Shown: piece by piece, positions 25,974 to 34,513 of the stretch
Numbering within the stretch: position 1 is the stretch's first letter
How the letters are laid out: every line of letters starts with the position of its first letter
NCBI RefSeq assembly: GCF_014646095.1
Contig: NZ_BMMU01000031.1
Location: forward strand, 1 to 64,000
Source: Streptomyces lacrimifluminis
Lineage (GTDB): Bacteria > Actinomycetota > Actinomycetes > Streptomycetales > Streptomycetaceae
Direction of reading: 5' to 3'
Length of the DNA: 64,000 nucleotides
The notes under the pieces: generated by a model
What the model saw: the letters and a program-made list of their open reading frames with translations, nothing else
What the model was told of the DNA's origin: nothing
Databases searched by the model: none
Position numbers and translations under genes: made by a program

Positions 25974-27815
25974 TCAGAGCACCCCCGCCGCCGCCAGTGC
26001 CGCCACGTACCCGAACGTCATCGCCGGGCCGATCGTCGAGCCCGCGCCCGCGTAGCTGTGGCCCATGACGGCGGCGCTGGCGTTGCCCGCCGCGTACAGG
26101 CCGGGGATCGCCGTGCCGTCGGCCCGCAGGACGCGCGCCCGGGCGTCCGTCCGTAGGCCGCCCTTGGTGCCGAGGTCGCCGGGGACGATCCGGAAGGCGT
26201 AGTACGGGGGCAGCCACAGGGGGGCCAGGCAGGAGTTCGGGAGGACGGCCGGGTCGGTGTAGTAGTGGTCGTACGCGCTGTCGCCGCGCCCGAAGTCGGT
26301 GTCGTCGCCGTTCAGGGCAAGGGAGTTGAAGCGGCTGACCGTGGTGCGCAGGGCCGCGGACGGGACGCCGATCGAGGTCGCCAGGGCGTCGAGGCTCCAC
26401 GCCTTGTACGCGGCACCGGAGTTGTACCAGTCGGCCGGGAGTACGAAGGTCGGCGAGACGTCCTTGAAGAGGTAGCGGTTGCGGTAGTTCTGGTCGACGA
26501 TCAGCCAGGCCGGGATGTCCGGGTCGGTGGCGTTGCGCTCGTACATGGTGTGGACGACGTCGCTGTAGGGACCCGCCTCGTTGACGAAGCGGGAGCCCGC
26601 CGCGTTCACCAACAGGCCGCCGGGAAGGGTGCGTTCGGCAAGGCAGAAGTAGGGCTCACCGGGGAGCGGGATCGCCGGACCCCACCAGGCGTCGTCCATC
26701 AGGGCCAGGGAACCGCCGGCGCGCTCGCCCGCCCGGATTCCGTCCCCCGTGTTCTCCTTCGCGCCGACCGTCCACTGCGTACCGATGGGCTGTTGCTGGT
26801 ACTGGGCGCGCATCGCCCCGTTGTGCTCGAAGCCGCCCGAGCCGACGATCACGCCACGTCGGGCGCGCAGGAGACCCGGGGAGCCGCTACGAGTGACGAC
26901 GGCACCGGTGACAGCTCCGGACTCCAGGTGGAGGTCGGTGAGAGGGGTGTTGAGCCACACCGGCACCCCGGCCGACGCCAGCCCCGCACGGAGTCCGGCC
27001 GCGAGGGCCTGGCCCATGGTGAGTGGGGTCTGCCCCTTGAGGGCGGCCTTCGTGCCACGCGCCAGGCACTCGACGGCGACAGCGGCGCCCTTCGCGTTCA
27101 CGGCGGCGAGGGCCAGCCACTTGTAGTCGGCGCTGAAGACGACCATGCCGGAAGGGACGGCGAGATAGGGCGGGTTGAGACGGGCGAGTTCGGCGCCCAG
27201 GACCTTCCCGTCGAGCTGATCGGGCTCTATGGAACGGCCACCCGGGAGCCCGCCGGGCAACTCCGGGTAGTAGTCGCTGTATCCCTCCATCCAGCGGAAG
27301 CGGAGGGGACTGTTCGCCATGACGAAGGAGAGCATGGCGGGTCCGTGGGCGAGGAAGGCCTGTTGGCGGGCGGCGGGGACGTCCGGTCCGACGACCGCCG
27401 CGAGGTAGGTGGCGGCCTTGGCCGGGGTGTCCGGTACCCCGGCCGCCAGGATCACGGGGTTGTTCGGAATCCAGATCCCGGCGCCGGACCGGGCGGCCGA
27501 CCCACCAAATGTGGGCGCCTTCTCGACAACAACGCAGCTCAGCCCCTGCTTTGCGGCCGTGAGCGCGGCGGTCATCCCAGCGGCGCCCGCGCCGACCACG
27601 ACGACGTCGTACGTCCCGAGGAGGGGTGGCGGGGCCGCGGCAGTGGCGGCGTGGGCTGTTCCCTGCCCCGCCGCGACACCCACCCCGACGGCGACACCCG
27701 CCGCGGCGGCGGCGCCGGTCAACAAGCCTCGCCTGGAGGGCAGTCGGGTGCCTCCGGAGGGTTCGGTACGGTCGGTAGGTTCGATACGTCTGGCGGGGTC
27801 CGCTTCTGGGTTCAT
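25974..27815 (-). CDS. Tat-exported FAD flavoprotein, 3-ketosteroid delta1-dehydrogenase-like (KstD)
   Basis: This 613-aa protein has a twin-arginine signal (SRRGLLTGAAAAAG, with cleavage probably near AHA) and an FAD-binding motif VVVVGAGAAGMTAALTAAKQG. The fumarate reductase/KstD layout is clear: GGSAARSGAGIWIPNN, and near the C-terminus a P-P-Y-Y-A motif followed by PGDLGTKGGLRTDA and GLYAAGNASAAVMGHSYAG. The last blocks are characteristic of 3-oxosteroid 1-dehydrogenases, which introduce the delta1 double bond in ring A. A Tat signal is unusual for that family, so an extracellular steroid or other enone may be the true substrate. It stands alone, without steroid-catabolism neighbours. Confidence 0.82.
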   Translation of the reverse strand: MNPEADPARRIEPTDRTEPSGGTRLPSRRGLLTGAAAAAGVAVGVGVAAGQGTAHAATAAAPPPLLGTYDVVVVGAGAAGMTAALTAAKQGLSCVVVEKAPTFGGSAARSGAGIWIPNNPVILAAGVPDTPAKAATYLAAVVGPDVPAARQQAFLAHGPAMLSFVMANSPLRFRWMEGYSDYYPELPGGLPGGRSIEPDQLDGKVLGAELARLNPPYLAVPSGMVVFSADYKWLALAAVNAKGAAVAVECLARGTKAALKGQTPLTMGQALAAGLRAGLASAGVPVWLNTPLTDLHLESGAVTGAVVTRSGSPGLLRARRGVIVGSGGFEHNGAMRAQYQQQPIGTQWTVGAKENTGDGIRAGERAGGSLALMDDAWWGPAIPLPGEPYFCLAERTLPGGLLVNAAGSRFVNEAGPYSDVVHTMYERNATDPDIPAWLIVDQNYRNRYLFKDVSPTFVLPADWYNSGAAYKAWSLDALATSIGVPSAALRTTVSRFNSLALNGDDTDFGRGDSAYDHYYTDPAVLPNSCLAPLWLPPYYAFRIVPGDLGTKGGLRTDARARVLRADGTAIPGLYAAGNASAAVMGHSYAGAGSTIGPAMTFGYVAALAAAGVL

Positions 27816-27891
27816 GGGGCGGGAATGTCGTACTTGGGTCTTGTGAAGTCAAGGCCCATACCTGACCGACAGTGAAACCCGCTCGGCCGGC

Positions 27892-28443
27892 TCAACCCTC
27901 AGACGGTGAAGAGGGGGTTGCCGGGTGCTCGTCACGCCGCCAGAAGGTAGGACGCCACCAGTACAGGACCGTCAGGTCGTCGGGCCACGCGGCGCTGCCG
28001 CCTGGCTCTTCGAACGAGTCCCGGGACAAGTCGATCGGACGCCACCCAGGGTCCAACGGTTCGTCCTGCGCAGGCGGCCGCACATTCTTGACGAAACGCT
28101 CTTCCATGGCGCCGAAGCGCTGGTAGTTGCGCTGCGCCTCCACCAGCCCCGGGCCGTTGGCTCCGCAGGTCCACGGCCATCGCAGCTGTGGCAGGTCGTC
28201 CTCCCAGTAACAGACTGAGCAGATCTCATAGGCGCCGTGCTCGGCGAACATCTGGTGTCCGCAGCAGGGGCACGGAAGCCAGCCCTCTTCGGGGGGCGTC
28301 AGGCCACTCCCCGGGGTCACCAGCGGCTCCCCTCGCGCCTCCGCCGCCTCAAGAGCCTCCAGCTCAGCCAGCTCGGCGAGTACGACCGGATCTGCATCGT
28401 TCACGAGAACAACCCTACGAGCCGGTCCCGCGCACATGGGCAC
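27892..28443 (-). CDS. CPCC-type cysteine-rich protein, 183 aa
   Basis: The hallmark is LPCPCCGHQMFAEHGAYEIC followed by SVCYWEDD, a four-cysteine zinc-ribbon-like module of the CPCC family. An RWPWTCGANGPGLVEAQRNY helix follows. The C-terminal half is tryptophan- and proline-rich. GTG 28443 follows the upstream stop immediately, with AAGGAC seven bases before it; ATG 28437 is also possible. The protein is probably co-transcribed with the RsbW-like ATPase gene. Function is unknown. Confidence 0.75.
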   Translation of the reverse strand: MPMCAGPARRVVLVNDADPVVLAELAELEALEAAEARGEPLVTPGSGLTPPEEGWLPCPCCGHQMFAEHGAYEICSVCYWEDDLPQLRWPWTCGANGPGLVEAQRNYQRFGAMEERFVKNVRPPAQDEPLDPGWRPIDLSRDSFEEPGGSAAWPDDLTVLYWWRPTFWRRDEHPATPSSPSEG

Positions 28444-28869
28444 TCACGTGTCCTTGAGAGGCAGCTCCACCCACACCGTCTTGCCGACGTCCCGTTCCGC
28501 CACGCCCCAGATGCGGGCGAGGACCGACACGATGATCAGGCCCCGGCCACCTTCGTCGATCTCCCATCTGGGCACCATGCGCAGCCGCCGGTCGCCTCGT
28601 GCGTCGCTCATCTCGATACGCAGGGTGTCCGGCGAGAGCAGCAAGAGGCGGAGCTCGACATCGCGTCCCGGTACACGGCCGTGCGTGACGGCGTTCGCGG
28701 CGAGTTCGGCGACGACGTGCTGTGCGGCCTCGTTCACGTCGCTGTCGTGCGGGTATCCCCACTCGGCGAGCTGCTGGGCGGTGAGGCGTCTGGCCAGGCG
28801 GGCGCCGCGTGGGGTGCAGCTGAGGCGCTGGGTGAGTTCGTCGGGGTGGGTGGAGATTTGTGAGTTCAC
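28444..28869 (-). CDS. RsbW-like anti-sigma/regulatory ATPase (HATPase_c_2), 141 aa
   Basis: This small GHKL-fold protein has the N-box ELAANAVTHG and the G1 box DEGGRGLIIVSVLA, without a histidine-kinase dimerisation domain. Streptomyces has many such proteins, often next to XRE/DUF397 genes. They act as anti-sigma or anti-anti-sigma-linked kinases, or as ATP-dependent partners of the regulator. It is divergent from the XRE gene at 28990, sharing a ~120-bp promoter region. Confidence 0.88.
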   Translation of the reverse strand: MNSQISTHPDELTQRLSCTPRGARLARRLTAQQLAEWGYPHDSDVNEAAQHVVAELAANAVTHGRVPGRDVELRLLLLSPDTLRIEMSDARGDRRLRMVPRWEIDEGGRGLIIVSVLARIWGVAERDVGKTVWVELPLKDT

Positions 28870-28989
28870 GTCACCGAGCGTGGCCGCCTGGTCCTACCCT
28901 GACCAGGGGCGACGGGTGGACTCCGGGTATCCGTACGGGTGCGGTGGGTGAGAGGTACGGGTTGTCGGCCGTGACCATGGGCGTCCACG

Positions 28990-29877
28990 ATGAGGGTGAG
29001 GGCGGTGGCGTACGTGACCGAGGACGCGGAGCGGAAGCCGGAGACTCCGGCGGAGGAAGAGGGTACGACGGGACTGTTCACCGCGCTGGGCAAGATGCTC
29101 AAGCGATTGCGGGAACGGGCGGGGCTGACCCAGAAACAGTTCGGGGAGTTGGTGGGGTACGGGCCGGACGCCATCTCCGCCATGGAGCGGGGGGTGCGTA
29201 TCACGAGGCCCGAGCTGCTGGAGAAGGCCGACGACATCCTCAACGCCGGTGGGCTGTTGAAGGACGCGATCCCCGAGGTCGAGGAGACGATGAGGAGGGC
29301 ACGGACTCGTCACCCCGAGTGGTACCAGGGCTACGCCAACCTGGAGAACGTGGCGGTCTCACTGTACGACTACAGCACGATGGGCGTGCTTGGGTTGTTG
29401 CAGACGGAGAACCACGCACGTGCGGTGTTCACCAACCGGTACCTGCCGCTCGACGAGGCGACCATCGAGCGGCGGGTGGCAGATCGTCTCTCACGGCAGC
29501 AACTCTTCGAGCGGTGGCCACCGGTGGAGTGCAGCTTCGTGATGGAGGAAGCGCTGCTGGAGCGGTCGATCGGCGGACCCGAGGTACACGCGGGGCAGTT
29601 GCAGCGGTTCCTGCACATCGGAAACATGCGGAACGTGCAACTACAGGTGATGCCGACCCGCAGCCCTAACCACCCTTGTCTGGGCGGCTCGTTCACCTTG
29701 CTGACTCCCAAGGGGAAAGAGCAGGTGCGGTACATGGAGATCCAGGGATATCCGAGGCTGATCACCGACCGCGAAGAAGTCCGTGTCCTCGCCGCCCGCT
29801 TTGGGATCATCCGGGCACAGGCGCTAACCCCGTTCGAGCCCCTGGCCCTGATCGAGAAGATGCTGGAAACGCTATGA
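28990..29877 (+). CDS. XRE-family regulator with DUF5753 domain
   Basis: A helix-turn-helix of the Cro/CI type (LKRLRERAGLTQKQFGELVG, then DAISAMERG) occupies ~36-65. The DUF5753 region fills the rest (the GLLQTENHARAVF, VMEEALLERSIGGPEVHAGQ and GGSFTLL motifs). This WhiJ/AbaA-type architecture is typical of developmental and antibiotic regulators in Streptomyces. The ATG at 28990 gives a longer N-terminus; GTG 29014 is an alternative. It overlaps the DUF397 gene by four bases (ATGA), a conserved functional pair. Confidence 0.9.
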   Translation: MRVRAVAYVTEDAERKPETPAEEEGTTGLFTALGKMLKRLRERAGLTQKQFGELVGYGPDAISAMERGVRITRPELLEKADDILNAGGLLKDAIPEVEETMRRARTRHPEWYQGYANLENVAVSLYDYSTMGVLGLLQTENHARAVFTNRYLPLDEATIERRVADRLSRQQLFERWPPVECSFVMEEALLERSIGGPEVHAGQLQRFLHIGNMRNVQLQVMPTRSPNHPCLGGSFTLLTPKGKEQVRYMEIQGYPRLITDREEVRVLAARFGIIRAQALTPFEPLALIEKMLETL

Positions 29878-30104
29878 CCATAGAGCAGTTGAGCTGGTTC
29901 AAGTCGAGCTACAGCGACGCCGAGGGCGGCCAGTGCCTCGAAGCCGCCTACACCTGGCGCAAGTCCAGCCACAGCAGCGGCGGGGGCGAACGCGTAGAGA
30001 TCGCCACCTGCCCCCACGCCATCCACCTCCGCGACTCCAAGGACCCCACCGGCCCCTACCTCACCCTCTCCCCCACCGCCTGGTCCGCCTTCCTCCAGCG
30101 CTGA
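29874..30104 (+). CDS. DUF397 protein with duplicated KSS motif, 76 aa
   Basis: This small protein contains two W-(F/R)-KSS-(Y/H)-S motifs (LSWFKSSYSDAEGGQC and TWRKSSHSSGGGERVE), then the family end HAIHLRDSKDPTGPYLTL followed by SPTAWSAFL. DUF397 proteins are thought to modulate the adjacent XRE regulator in a BldB/WhiJ-like manner. It is translationally coupled to that regulator by an ATGA overlap. The second KSS repeat lies before the core domain. Confidence 0.93.
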   Translation: MTIEQLSWFKSSYSDAEGGQCLEAAYTWRKSSHSSGGGERVEIATCPHAIHLRDSKDPTGPYLTLSPTAWSAFLQR

Positions 30105-30124
30105 TGAGGGCATGAGGATCATCC

Positions 30125-31285
30125 CTAGGGAGCTGCCGGGCTCAGCAAAGGCGCATGGGGATAGGCCTCCGACCGGTGCTGGAAGCTGAGGATCTTCGGG
30201 TTCTGGACGACGCCGTCGCGGATCTCGATGGCCTTGCTGACCGTCACGTCGGCGTCCCATTCCTCCGGGCCGCTCATCACCTTGCGCAGGTACGGCAGCA
30301 GCGCCTCGCTGATTTCCCAGGTGGCGGAGTTCCACAGGTGGGACGGGCTGTGATCGACCGCGTAGTAGTGGCAGCCAGGTCCCACCGTGTGCATGGGCTC
30401 GCCGAAGGTGGTCGGGCGGGCCCACTCGAAGCCCATGCCCTCGTCGCAGGAGACGTCGACGAAGAAGGTCCCCGGCCGGAACAGGGCGAGTTCCTCGTCG
30501 TTGACGAAGGTGAGCGGCGCGTCGGTGTCCTGCAGGATGCAGTTGACGACGATGTCGAAGCCGGCCAGGTACTCCGCCAGCGGCACCGGACCGGTCGGGG
30601 TGGCTGCCTGCAGGCGGGACGGATCGTCCTCCTGCTCCTCGAAGTGGGCCATCACGACCGAGGGCATCGGCGAGGCCACCGCAGCCGCGGCACGCTGGGT
30701 GAGCACGGTGACGTCGGTGACCCCCATGGCGCCCAGGCCCGTGACCGCTCCGCGTGCCGTGGCGCCGAAGCTGATGACCACCGCGCGCAGGCGACGGCCG
30801 TAGTGGCCGGTCAGCCCGCCGAGCTGGAGGGCGTGCAGGACCGAGCAGTAGCCGGCCAGCTCGTTGTTCTTGTGGAACACATGGACGCTGAAGGCGCCCG
30901 TGGAGGTCCAGTGGTTCATGGCCTCCCAGGCGATCAGGGTCAGCCGGCGGTCGATGGCGAGCTGGGTCATCTTCTCGTCCTGCACACAGTGCGGCCAGCC
31001 CCACAGCACCTGGCCCTCGCGCAGCTCGGCGACGTCGTCGTGCGTCGGCTTGGGCAGCAGCAGAATGTCGCACTCGGCGAGGAGCTGCTCACGGGAGCGC
31101 AGGCCCGCCACGAGAGGGCTCAGCGCGTCGTCGGCGACGCCGAAGCGCTCGCCGTAGCCCTGTTCGAGGAAAATCTTGTCGCGCAGGTCGGGTGCGATTC
31201 GGTCGAGGTGGCGGGGGTGCAGCGGCAGGCGGAACTCGTTCTCCTTGTGCGAGGAGGCGAGTACTCCGAGAGTCATCAGGCTCAT
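30125..31285 (-). CDS. N5-(carboxyethyl)ornithine synthase-like dehydrogenase, 386 aa
   Basis: This alanine dehydrogenase/PNT-family protein opens TLGVLASSHKENEFRLPLHP. It has GWPHCVQDEKMTQLAIDRRL, an AWEAMNHW motif, HKNNELAGYCSVLHAL, a nucleotide-binding strand AVVISFGATARGAVTGL, and VVNCILQDTDAPLTF then FVDVSCDEGMGFEW. By recall this order matches lactococcal N5-(carboxyethyl)ornithine synthase, which condenses pyruvate with ornithine using NADPH. The substrate here may be another amino acid. The convergent DUF397 gene ends 20 bases away. No ornithine gene is nearby. Confidence 0.8.
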   Translation of the reverse strand: MSLMTLGVLASSHKENEFRLPLHPRHLDRIAPDLRDKIFLEQGYGERFGVADDALSPLVAGLRSREQLLAECDILLLPKPTHDDVAELREGQVLWGWPHCVQDEKMTQLAIDRRLTLIAWEAMNHWTSTGAFSVHVFHKNNELAGYCSVLHALQLGGLTGHYGRRLRAVVISFGATARGAVTGLGAMGVTDVTVLTQRAAAAVASPMPSVVMAHFEEQEDDPSRLQAATPTGPVPLAEYLAGFDIVVNCILQDTDAPLTFVNDEELALFRPGTFFVDVSCDEGMGFEWARPTTFGEPMHTVGPGCHYYAVDHSPSHLWNSATWEISEALLPYLRKVMSGPEEWDADVTVSKAIEIRDGVVQNPKILSFQHRSEAYPHAPLLSPAAP

Positions 31286-31459
31286 GTGGGGCGGCTCATT
31301 TCCGACCGGACGCGTTGCGTCCCGGCATTGCCGTTCCCCGAGGGCGACGCCGACATGGATGACGGCGTGCGAAGTGCGCTCGGTACCGCCACCGTACTCC
31401 GGTCCAGGCCCGCGAAGTGCCCACCGCGCGTCCGAGCCGGAGGGACCGGCCTCAGCGGC

Positions 31460-32059
31460 TCAGTACCTTCGGCGCCCCAGCGTCACCGCCACGTCCTCCC
31501 AGGCCAGGCCGCTCAGCAGTGGCCGGAGGCCGGTGAAGAGGGCGAGGAGGTCCGGGCCCCACTGTTCGCGGAACACCGGGCTCACGCGGACCAGGTCCAG
31601 CTCGTTCGCGGCCGTCAGCTCGGCGAGGTCCTCGCGCCGGCTCCGGTACACCGTCCGTGTGCCGCCGGTGAAACGGTCGTGGAACGGCGCGTCCGGGGTG
31701 GCCAGGCCCGGGTAGGTGGCCTTGCGGTCCATGGCGGCGTAGACGTGGACGATCTCCTCCGCCTCCGGGCCGATCACCCCGGCCAGTTCGGCTCGGCGGT
31801 CGAGGGAGAGCAGGGCCGTGGGGAAGCCGTCGCTGCCGTAGGCCGCGTGGCAGAGGCCTGCCAGGCGGAGGGCGGGACGGGCCTCCCAGGCGGCGAGCAG
31901 ACGGTAGACCCGGCAGAGGTGGGCGAGCAGGGTGCCGCCGGGGTGCGCTATCTGTTCGGCGCCCAACTGCCTCAGGAATCCAACGGCTTGGGCGGCGGCG
32001 GAGGGAGCGAGGGCGGGGGGAGCGGGAGGCGAAGGCAGAGACGGAGGGGAAGCGGACAT
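31460..32059 (-). CDS. HD-like protein of the DUF6817 type, 199 aa
   Basis: The conserved block is FLRQLGAEQIAHPGGTLLAH, then LCRVYRLLAAWEARPALRLA and GLCHAAYGSDGFPTALLSL, with histidines placed as in HD-type metal phosphohydrolases (H-P-GG-LL-H, then L-C-H-A). This is inferred to be a metal-binding helical domain of unknown substrate. ATG 32059 is chosen because GAGAGGAC precedes it by eight bases; longer frames lack one. It is divergent from the LysR gene and may be its target. Confidence 0.78.
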   Translation of the reverse strand: MSASPPSLPSPPAPPALAPSAAAQAVGFLRQLGAEQIAHPGGTLLAHLCRVYRLLAAWEARPALRLAGLCHAAYGSDGFPTALLSLDRRAELAGVIGPEAEEIVHVYAAMDRKATYPGLATPDAPFHDRFTGGTRTVYRSRREDLAELTAANELDLVRVSPVFREQWGPDLLALFTGLRPLLSGLAWEDVAVTLGRRRY

Positions 32060-32228
32060 GGGGTGGCGTCCTCTCGGTGCGCGAAAGGTCGGCACCCGTC
32101 CGCTCCCCACCCTGTGGTCCGGACCCCGGCGGGGGCGCGGGACGGGTTGCCGCCTGGGCCCTGTGCTGATCGTGACGCAGCCGCCCGCGCCCAGTCAATC
32201 CTAAGGTTCTGTCACCAACTCCAAGTGT

Positions 32229-32242
32229 TAGCTTGGGCGTTG
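32229..32242 (+). promoter_or_regulatory. Candidate -10 of a leaderless LysR transcript
   Basis: TAGCTT (32229-32234) lies seven bases before the GTG at 32242, where no ribosome site can be seen. That spacing would place the transcription start at or next to the start codon. Confidence 0.35.
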
Positions 32243-33132
32243 TGACCCTGGACGACCTCCGTGTCTTCGTCGCCGTGTGCCGGGCGGGCAGCCTGAGCGC
32301 GGTGGCCCGTGACCTCGCGTGTACGCAGTCGGCCGTGAGCCAGCATGTGAAGCGGCTGGAGCGGGAGACGGGCGTCGCACTGCTGGAGCGGCACGCGCGA
32401 GGCGTCGTACCCACCGAGGCCGGGCGGGTGTTGCAGACCGCCGCCTCGGAGGGCATCGCCGGGCTGGATCTCGCGCTGAGGCGGCTCAGGGATCTTGTCG
32501 ACGGGGAGAGCGGATCGGTGCGGGTCGCCACCGGCGCGACGACCGTACGGCACTTCATGGCCGACGCCGTGGTCACCTTCCGGCGTCAACACCCCAAGGT
32601 GAGCCTGGAGTTCCGTACGGAGAACTCCAGCCGTGGGTGTTTCGCCGCGCTGGCCGACAGTGAGCTGGATCTGGCGTGGATCACCATCGGGGGGCCGGTG
32701 CGGGGGATCGAGCAGCGGGTGGTGATGGAGTTGCCGTGGGTGCTTGCCGTGGGCACCGGTGACGCCCTCGCGCGACAGGCGTATGCCGAGGTCGACGATC
32801 TGCGCGACCTGCGGTTGATTCGGTTGCCGCCCAACTCCACTTCCGCCGCGCGCCTGGACGCGGCGTTCGCGGAGGTGGGGGCGCGGCCGGTGTTCGACAC
32901 GAGTGTCGCCGACTGGGACACGGCACTGCTCCTCGCCGAACTGGGCCTCGGGTACGCCATAGTCCCCGCCGTCCCCGACCTCGCGGTGCCGGGCACGGAC
33001 GGGCCGGTACGGCTGATTCCGGTGCCCGCGCTGCGGCCGTTGGCGGTGGGGTGGGCTGTGCGGCGGTGGGACGCGCTGAGTCCTCTTGCGCGGGTGTTCG
33101 CGGACACCGTCGCTGAGAGTTGCGGTCGTTAG
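32242..33132 (+). CDS. LysR-family transcriptional regulator, 296 aa
   Basis: The N-terminal winged helix-turn-helix is VTLDDLRVFVAVCRAGSLSA followed by VARDLACTQSAVSQHVKRLE, with the usual co-inducer domain after residue 90 (SGSVRVATGATTVRHFMADA). The GTG at 32242 gives the usual LysR N-terminal length; a TTG nine bases upstream is possible. LysR proteins often control a divergent gene, here the DUF6817-type gene. The effector is unknown. Confidence 0.93.
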   Translation: MTLDDLRVFVAVCRAGSLSAVARDLACTQSAVSQHVKRLERETGVALLERHARGVVPTEAGRVLQTAASEGIAGLDLALRRLRDLVDGESGSVRVATGATTVRHFMADAVVTFRRQHPKVSLEFRTENSSRGCFAALADSELDLAWITIGGPVRGIEQRVVMELPWVLAVGTGDALARQAYAEVDDLRDLRLIRLPPNSTSAARLDAAFAEVGARPVFDTSVADWDTALLLAELGLGYAIVPAVPDLAVPGTDGPVRLIPVPALRPLAVGWAVRRWDALSPLARVFADTVAESCGR

Positions 33133-33137
33133 GTTGT

Positions 33138-33212
33138 TCGTCGGCTGCGGGCCGGTGGGGGCTTGTCGCGCTCCGCGGCGGAGCCGCAGATCGGTACAGC
33201 TCCGCGCCCCTG
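33138..33212. repeat. Streptomyces dispersed intergenic repeat, copy 1
   Basis: The sequence ctgcgggccggtgggggctt then gtcgcgc, and later agctccgcgcccctg, matches the pattern of the copy at 37764-37812. Here a GCTCCGC-G-GCGGAGC hairpin (33170-33184) is inserted after GTCGCGC. It lies between two convergent genes and may serve as a bidirectional terminator. Confidence 0.6.
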
Positions 33213-33278
33213 TCGGGCGCGTGTCCGCAGCCCCTTCGCGAAGTCCCCCCGCAGTCCGCCTCCCCGAGCCGGAAGGTG

Positions 33279-34403
33279 TCAGCCCTGCGCCGGACTGCGG
33301 CGTATGACCTCGCCCTTGCCGTCCGCCACCAGGGACGCCGTGTCGCCGCCCGCCCCCGTCACGCTCACCCTGATGTTGAGGGAGCCCGTGAGGCGGTCTG
33401 CCGTCAGCTGCCAGGACTCGGGAGAGCGGACCCCGAGAGTCGTCCTCGCCTCGTTCACCAGGGCCGGGATGCGCTCGTACGGCAGGGAGTTCGGGTCGAA
33501 GAGCGGGATCTGGGGGCCCTTGGGCGGGAACACCACCGACAGCGTGCTGTCCTGTAGGGCCACCGTGAGCGCCCGGCCCTTGTCGCCGCCCCCGGTCAAC
33601 GACTCGACGGCCTTCCGCAGCTCGCCCCTGTCGAGGAACGACTTCCCCGAGCCCAGGACGACCGTGCCGGACCCCGACGACACCACCGTCGTGGTGGACG
33701 AGGAGGACGTCGAGGTCGAGGACGACGAAGTGACCGAGGGCCTGCCCGCGTCGGACTCCGAGCCGTCGAAGCGGGCCGTCAGGTCGGTGCGGAACGACAG
33801 CAGCACGACCGCCACCCCGACCAGCAGGCCGACGACGACGGCCGCTCCGTACGCCCGGCCCTTCGGCGGCTCCCGCACGAGCGTCGACTCGTGCGCCGAG
33901 TCGAGGACGGCGTCGGCCGCCCGGCGCTTCCATTCCGGGGGCGGTTCCTTGACGAGCTTCACCTGCCAGGGCCGGTCCGGCGGATACTCGACGACCAGGA
34001 TGTCGCGCGGCCGGTAGTCGGGCACGTCCACGAGGTTGACGTGGTCGCTCATCACGACGCGGAACGCGGGTGCGTCGTCCGGGGCGACGGTGAGGTCGAA
34101 GTCGATCGGTACGTTGGCCGACAGTTCGGACCCGGTGGCGTGCAGGCTCTCGATCATGGCGAGTGCCCTGACGGGGAGGACGGCCGCCGTACGGGCCCGT
34201 TTCGGCGCGCCGGCAAGGTGGTTGAGCAGGACGTACACCACCGGCAGGACGAGGCTGCCGACGATCAGCTGCACGCTCTCGATGACGCAGCCCACCGCGA
34301 ACGCGGCAAGTGAGGCTCCTGACACGCAACTCGTCAGGAACCCCCGGACGAGGGCCACCGGATTGCCGTGCGTGGTCGGCGGCGCGCTCGTGATGATCGG
34401 CAT
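33279..34403 (-). CDS. Membrane protein with large extracytoplasmic domain, 374 aa
   Basis: Two closely spaced N-terminal hydrophobic stretches (FLTSCVSGASLAAFAVGCVI, VGSLVLPVVYVLLNHLAG) precede a cytoplasmic domain (residues ~80-185). A membrane helix follows (YGAAVVVGLLVGVAVVLLSF), then a Ser/Thr linker and a C-terminal domain of ~150 residues with SFLDRGELRKAVESLTGG and LNIRVSVTGAGGDTASLV. No ribosome site is obvious before ATG 34403 (GTG 34421 is possible), so the start is uncertain. The gene follows the acyl-CoA ligase gene after 110 bases and converges with LysR. Function is unknown. Confidence 0.7.
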   Translation of the reverse strand: MPIITSAPPTTHGNPVALVRGFLTSCVSGASLAAFAVGCVIESVQLIVGSLVLPVVYVLLNHLAGAPKRARTAAVLPVRALAMIESLHATGSELSANVPIDFDLTVAPDDAPAFRVVMSDHVNLVDVPDYRPRDILVVEYPPDRPWQVKLVKEPPPEWKRRAADAVLDSAHESTLVREPPKGRAYGAAVVVGLLVGVAVVLLSFRTDLTARFDGSESDAGRPSVTSSSSTSTSSSSTTTVVSSGSGTVVLGSGKSFLDRGELRKAVESLTGGGDKGRALTVALQDSTLSVVFPPKGPQIPLFDPNSLPYERIPALVNEARTTLGVRSPESWQLTADRLTGSLNIRVSVTGAGGDTASLVADGKGEVIRRSPAQG

Positions 34404-34513
34404 GCCGTGATGGTGACCCACCGGGATGACCGGCGGAAGACGCGGGCGCGACCACGATCCCAACGCCCGCCCAGGGTTGCCCCAGGCCACCGTCCCGACG
34501 ACCCCACCCGGGC

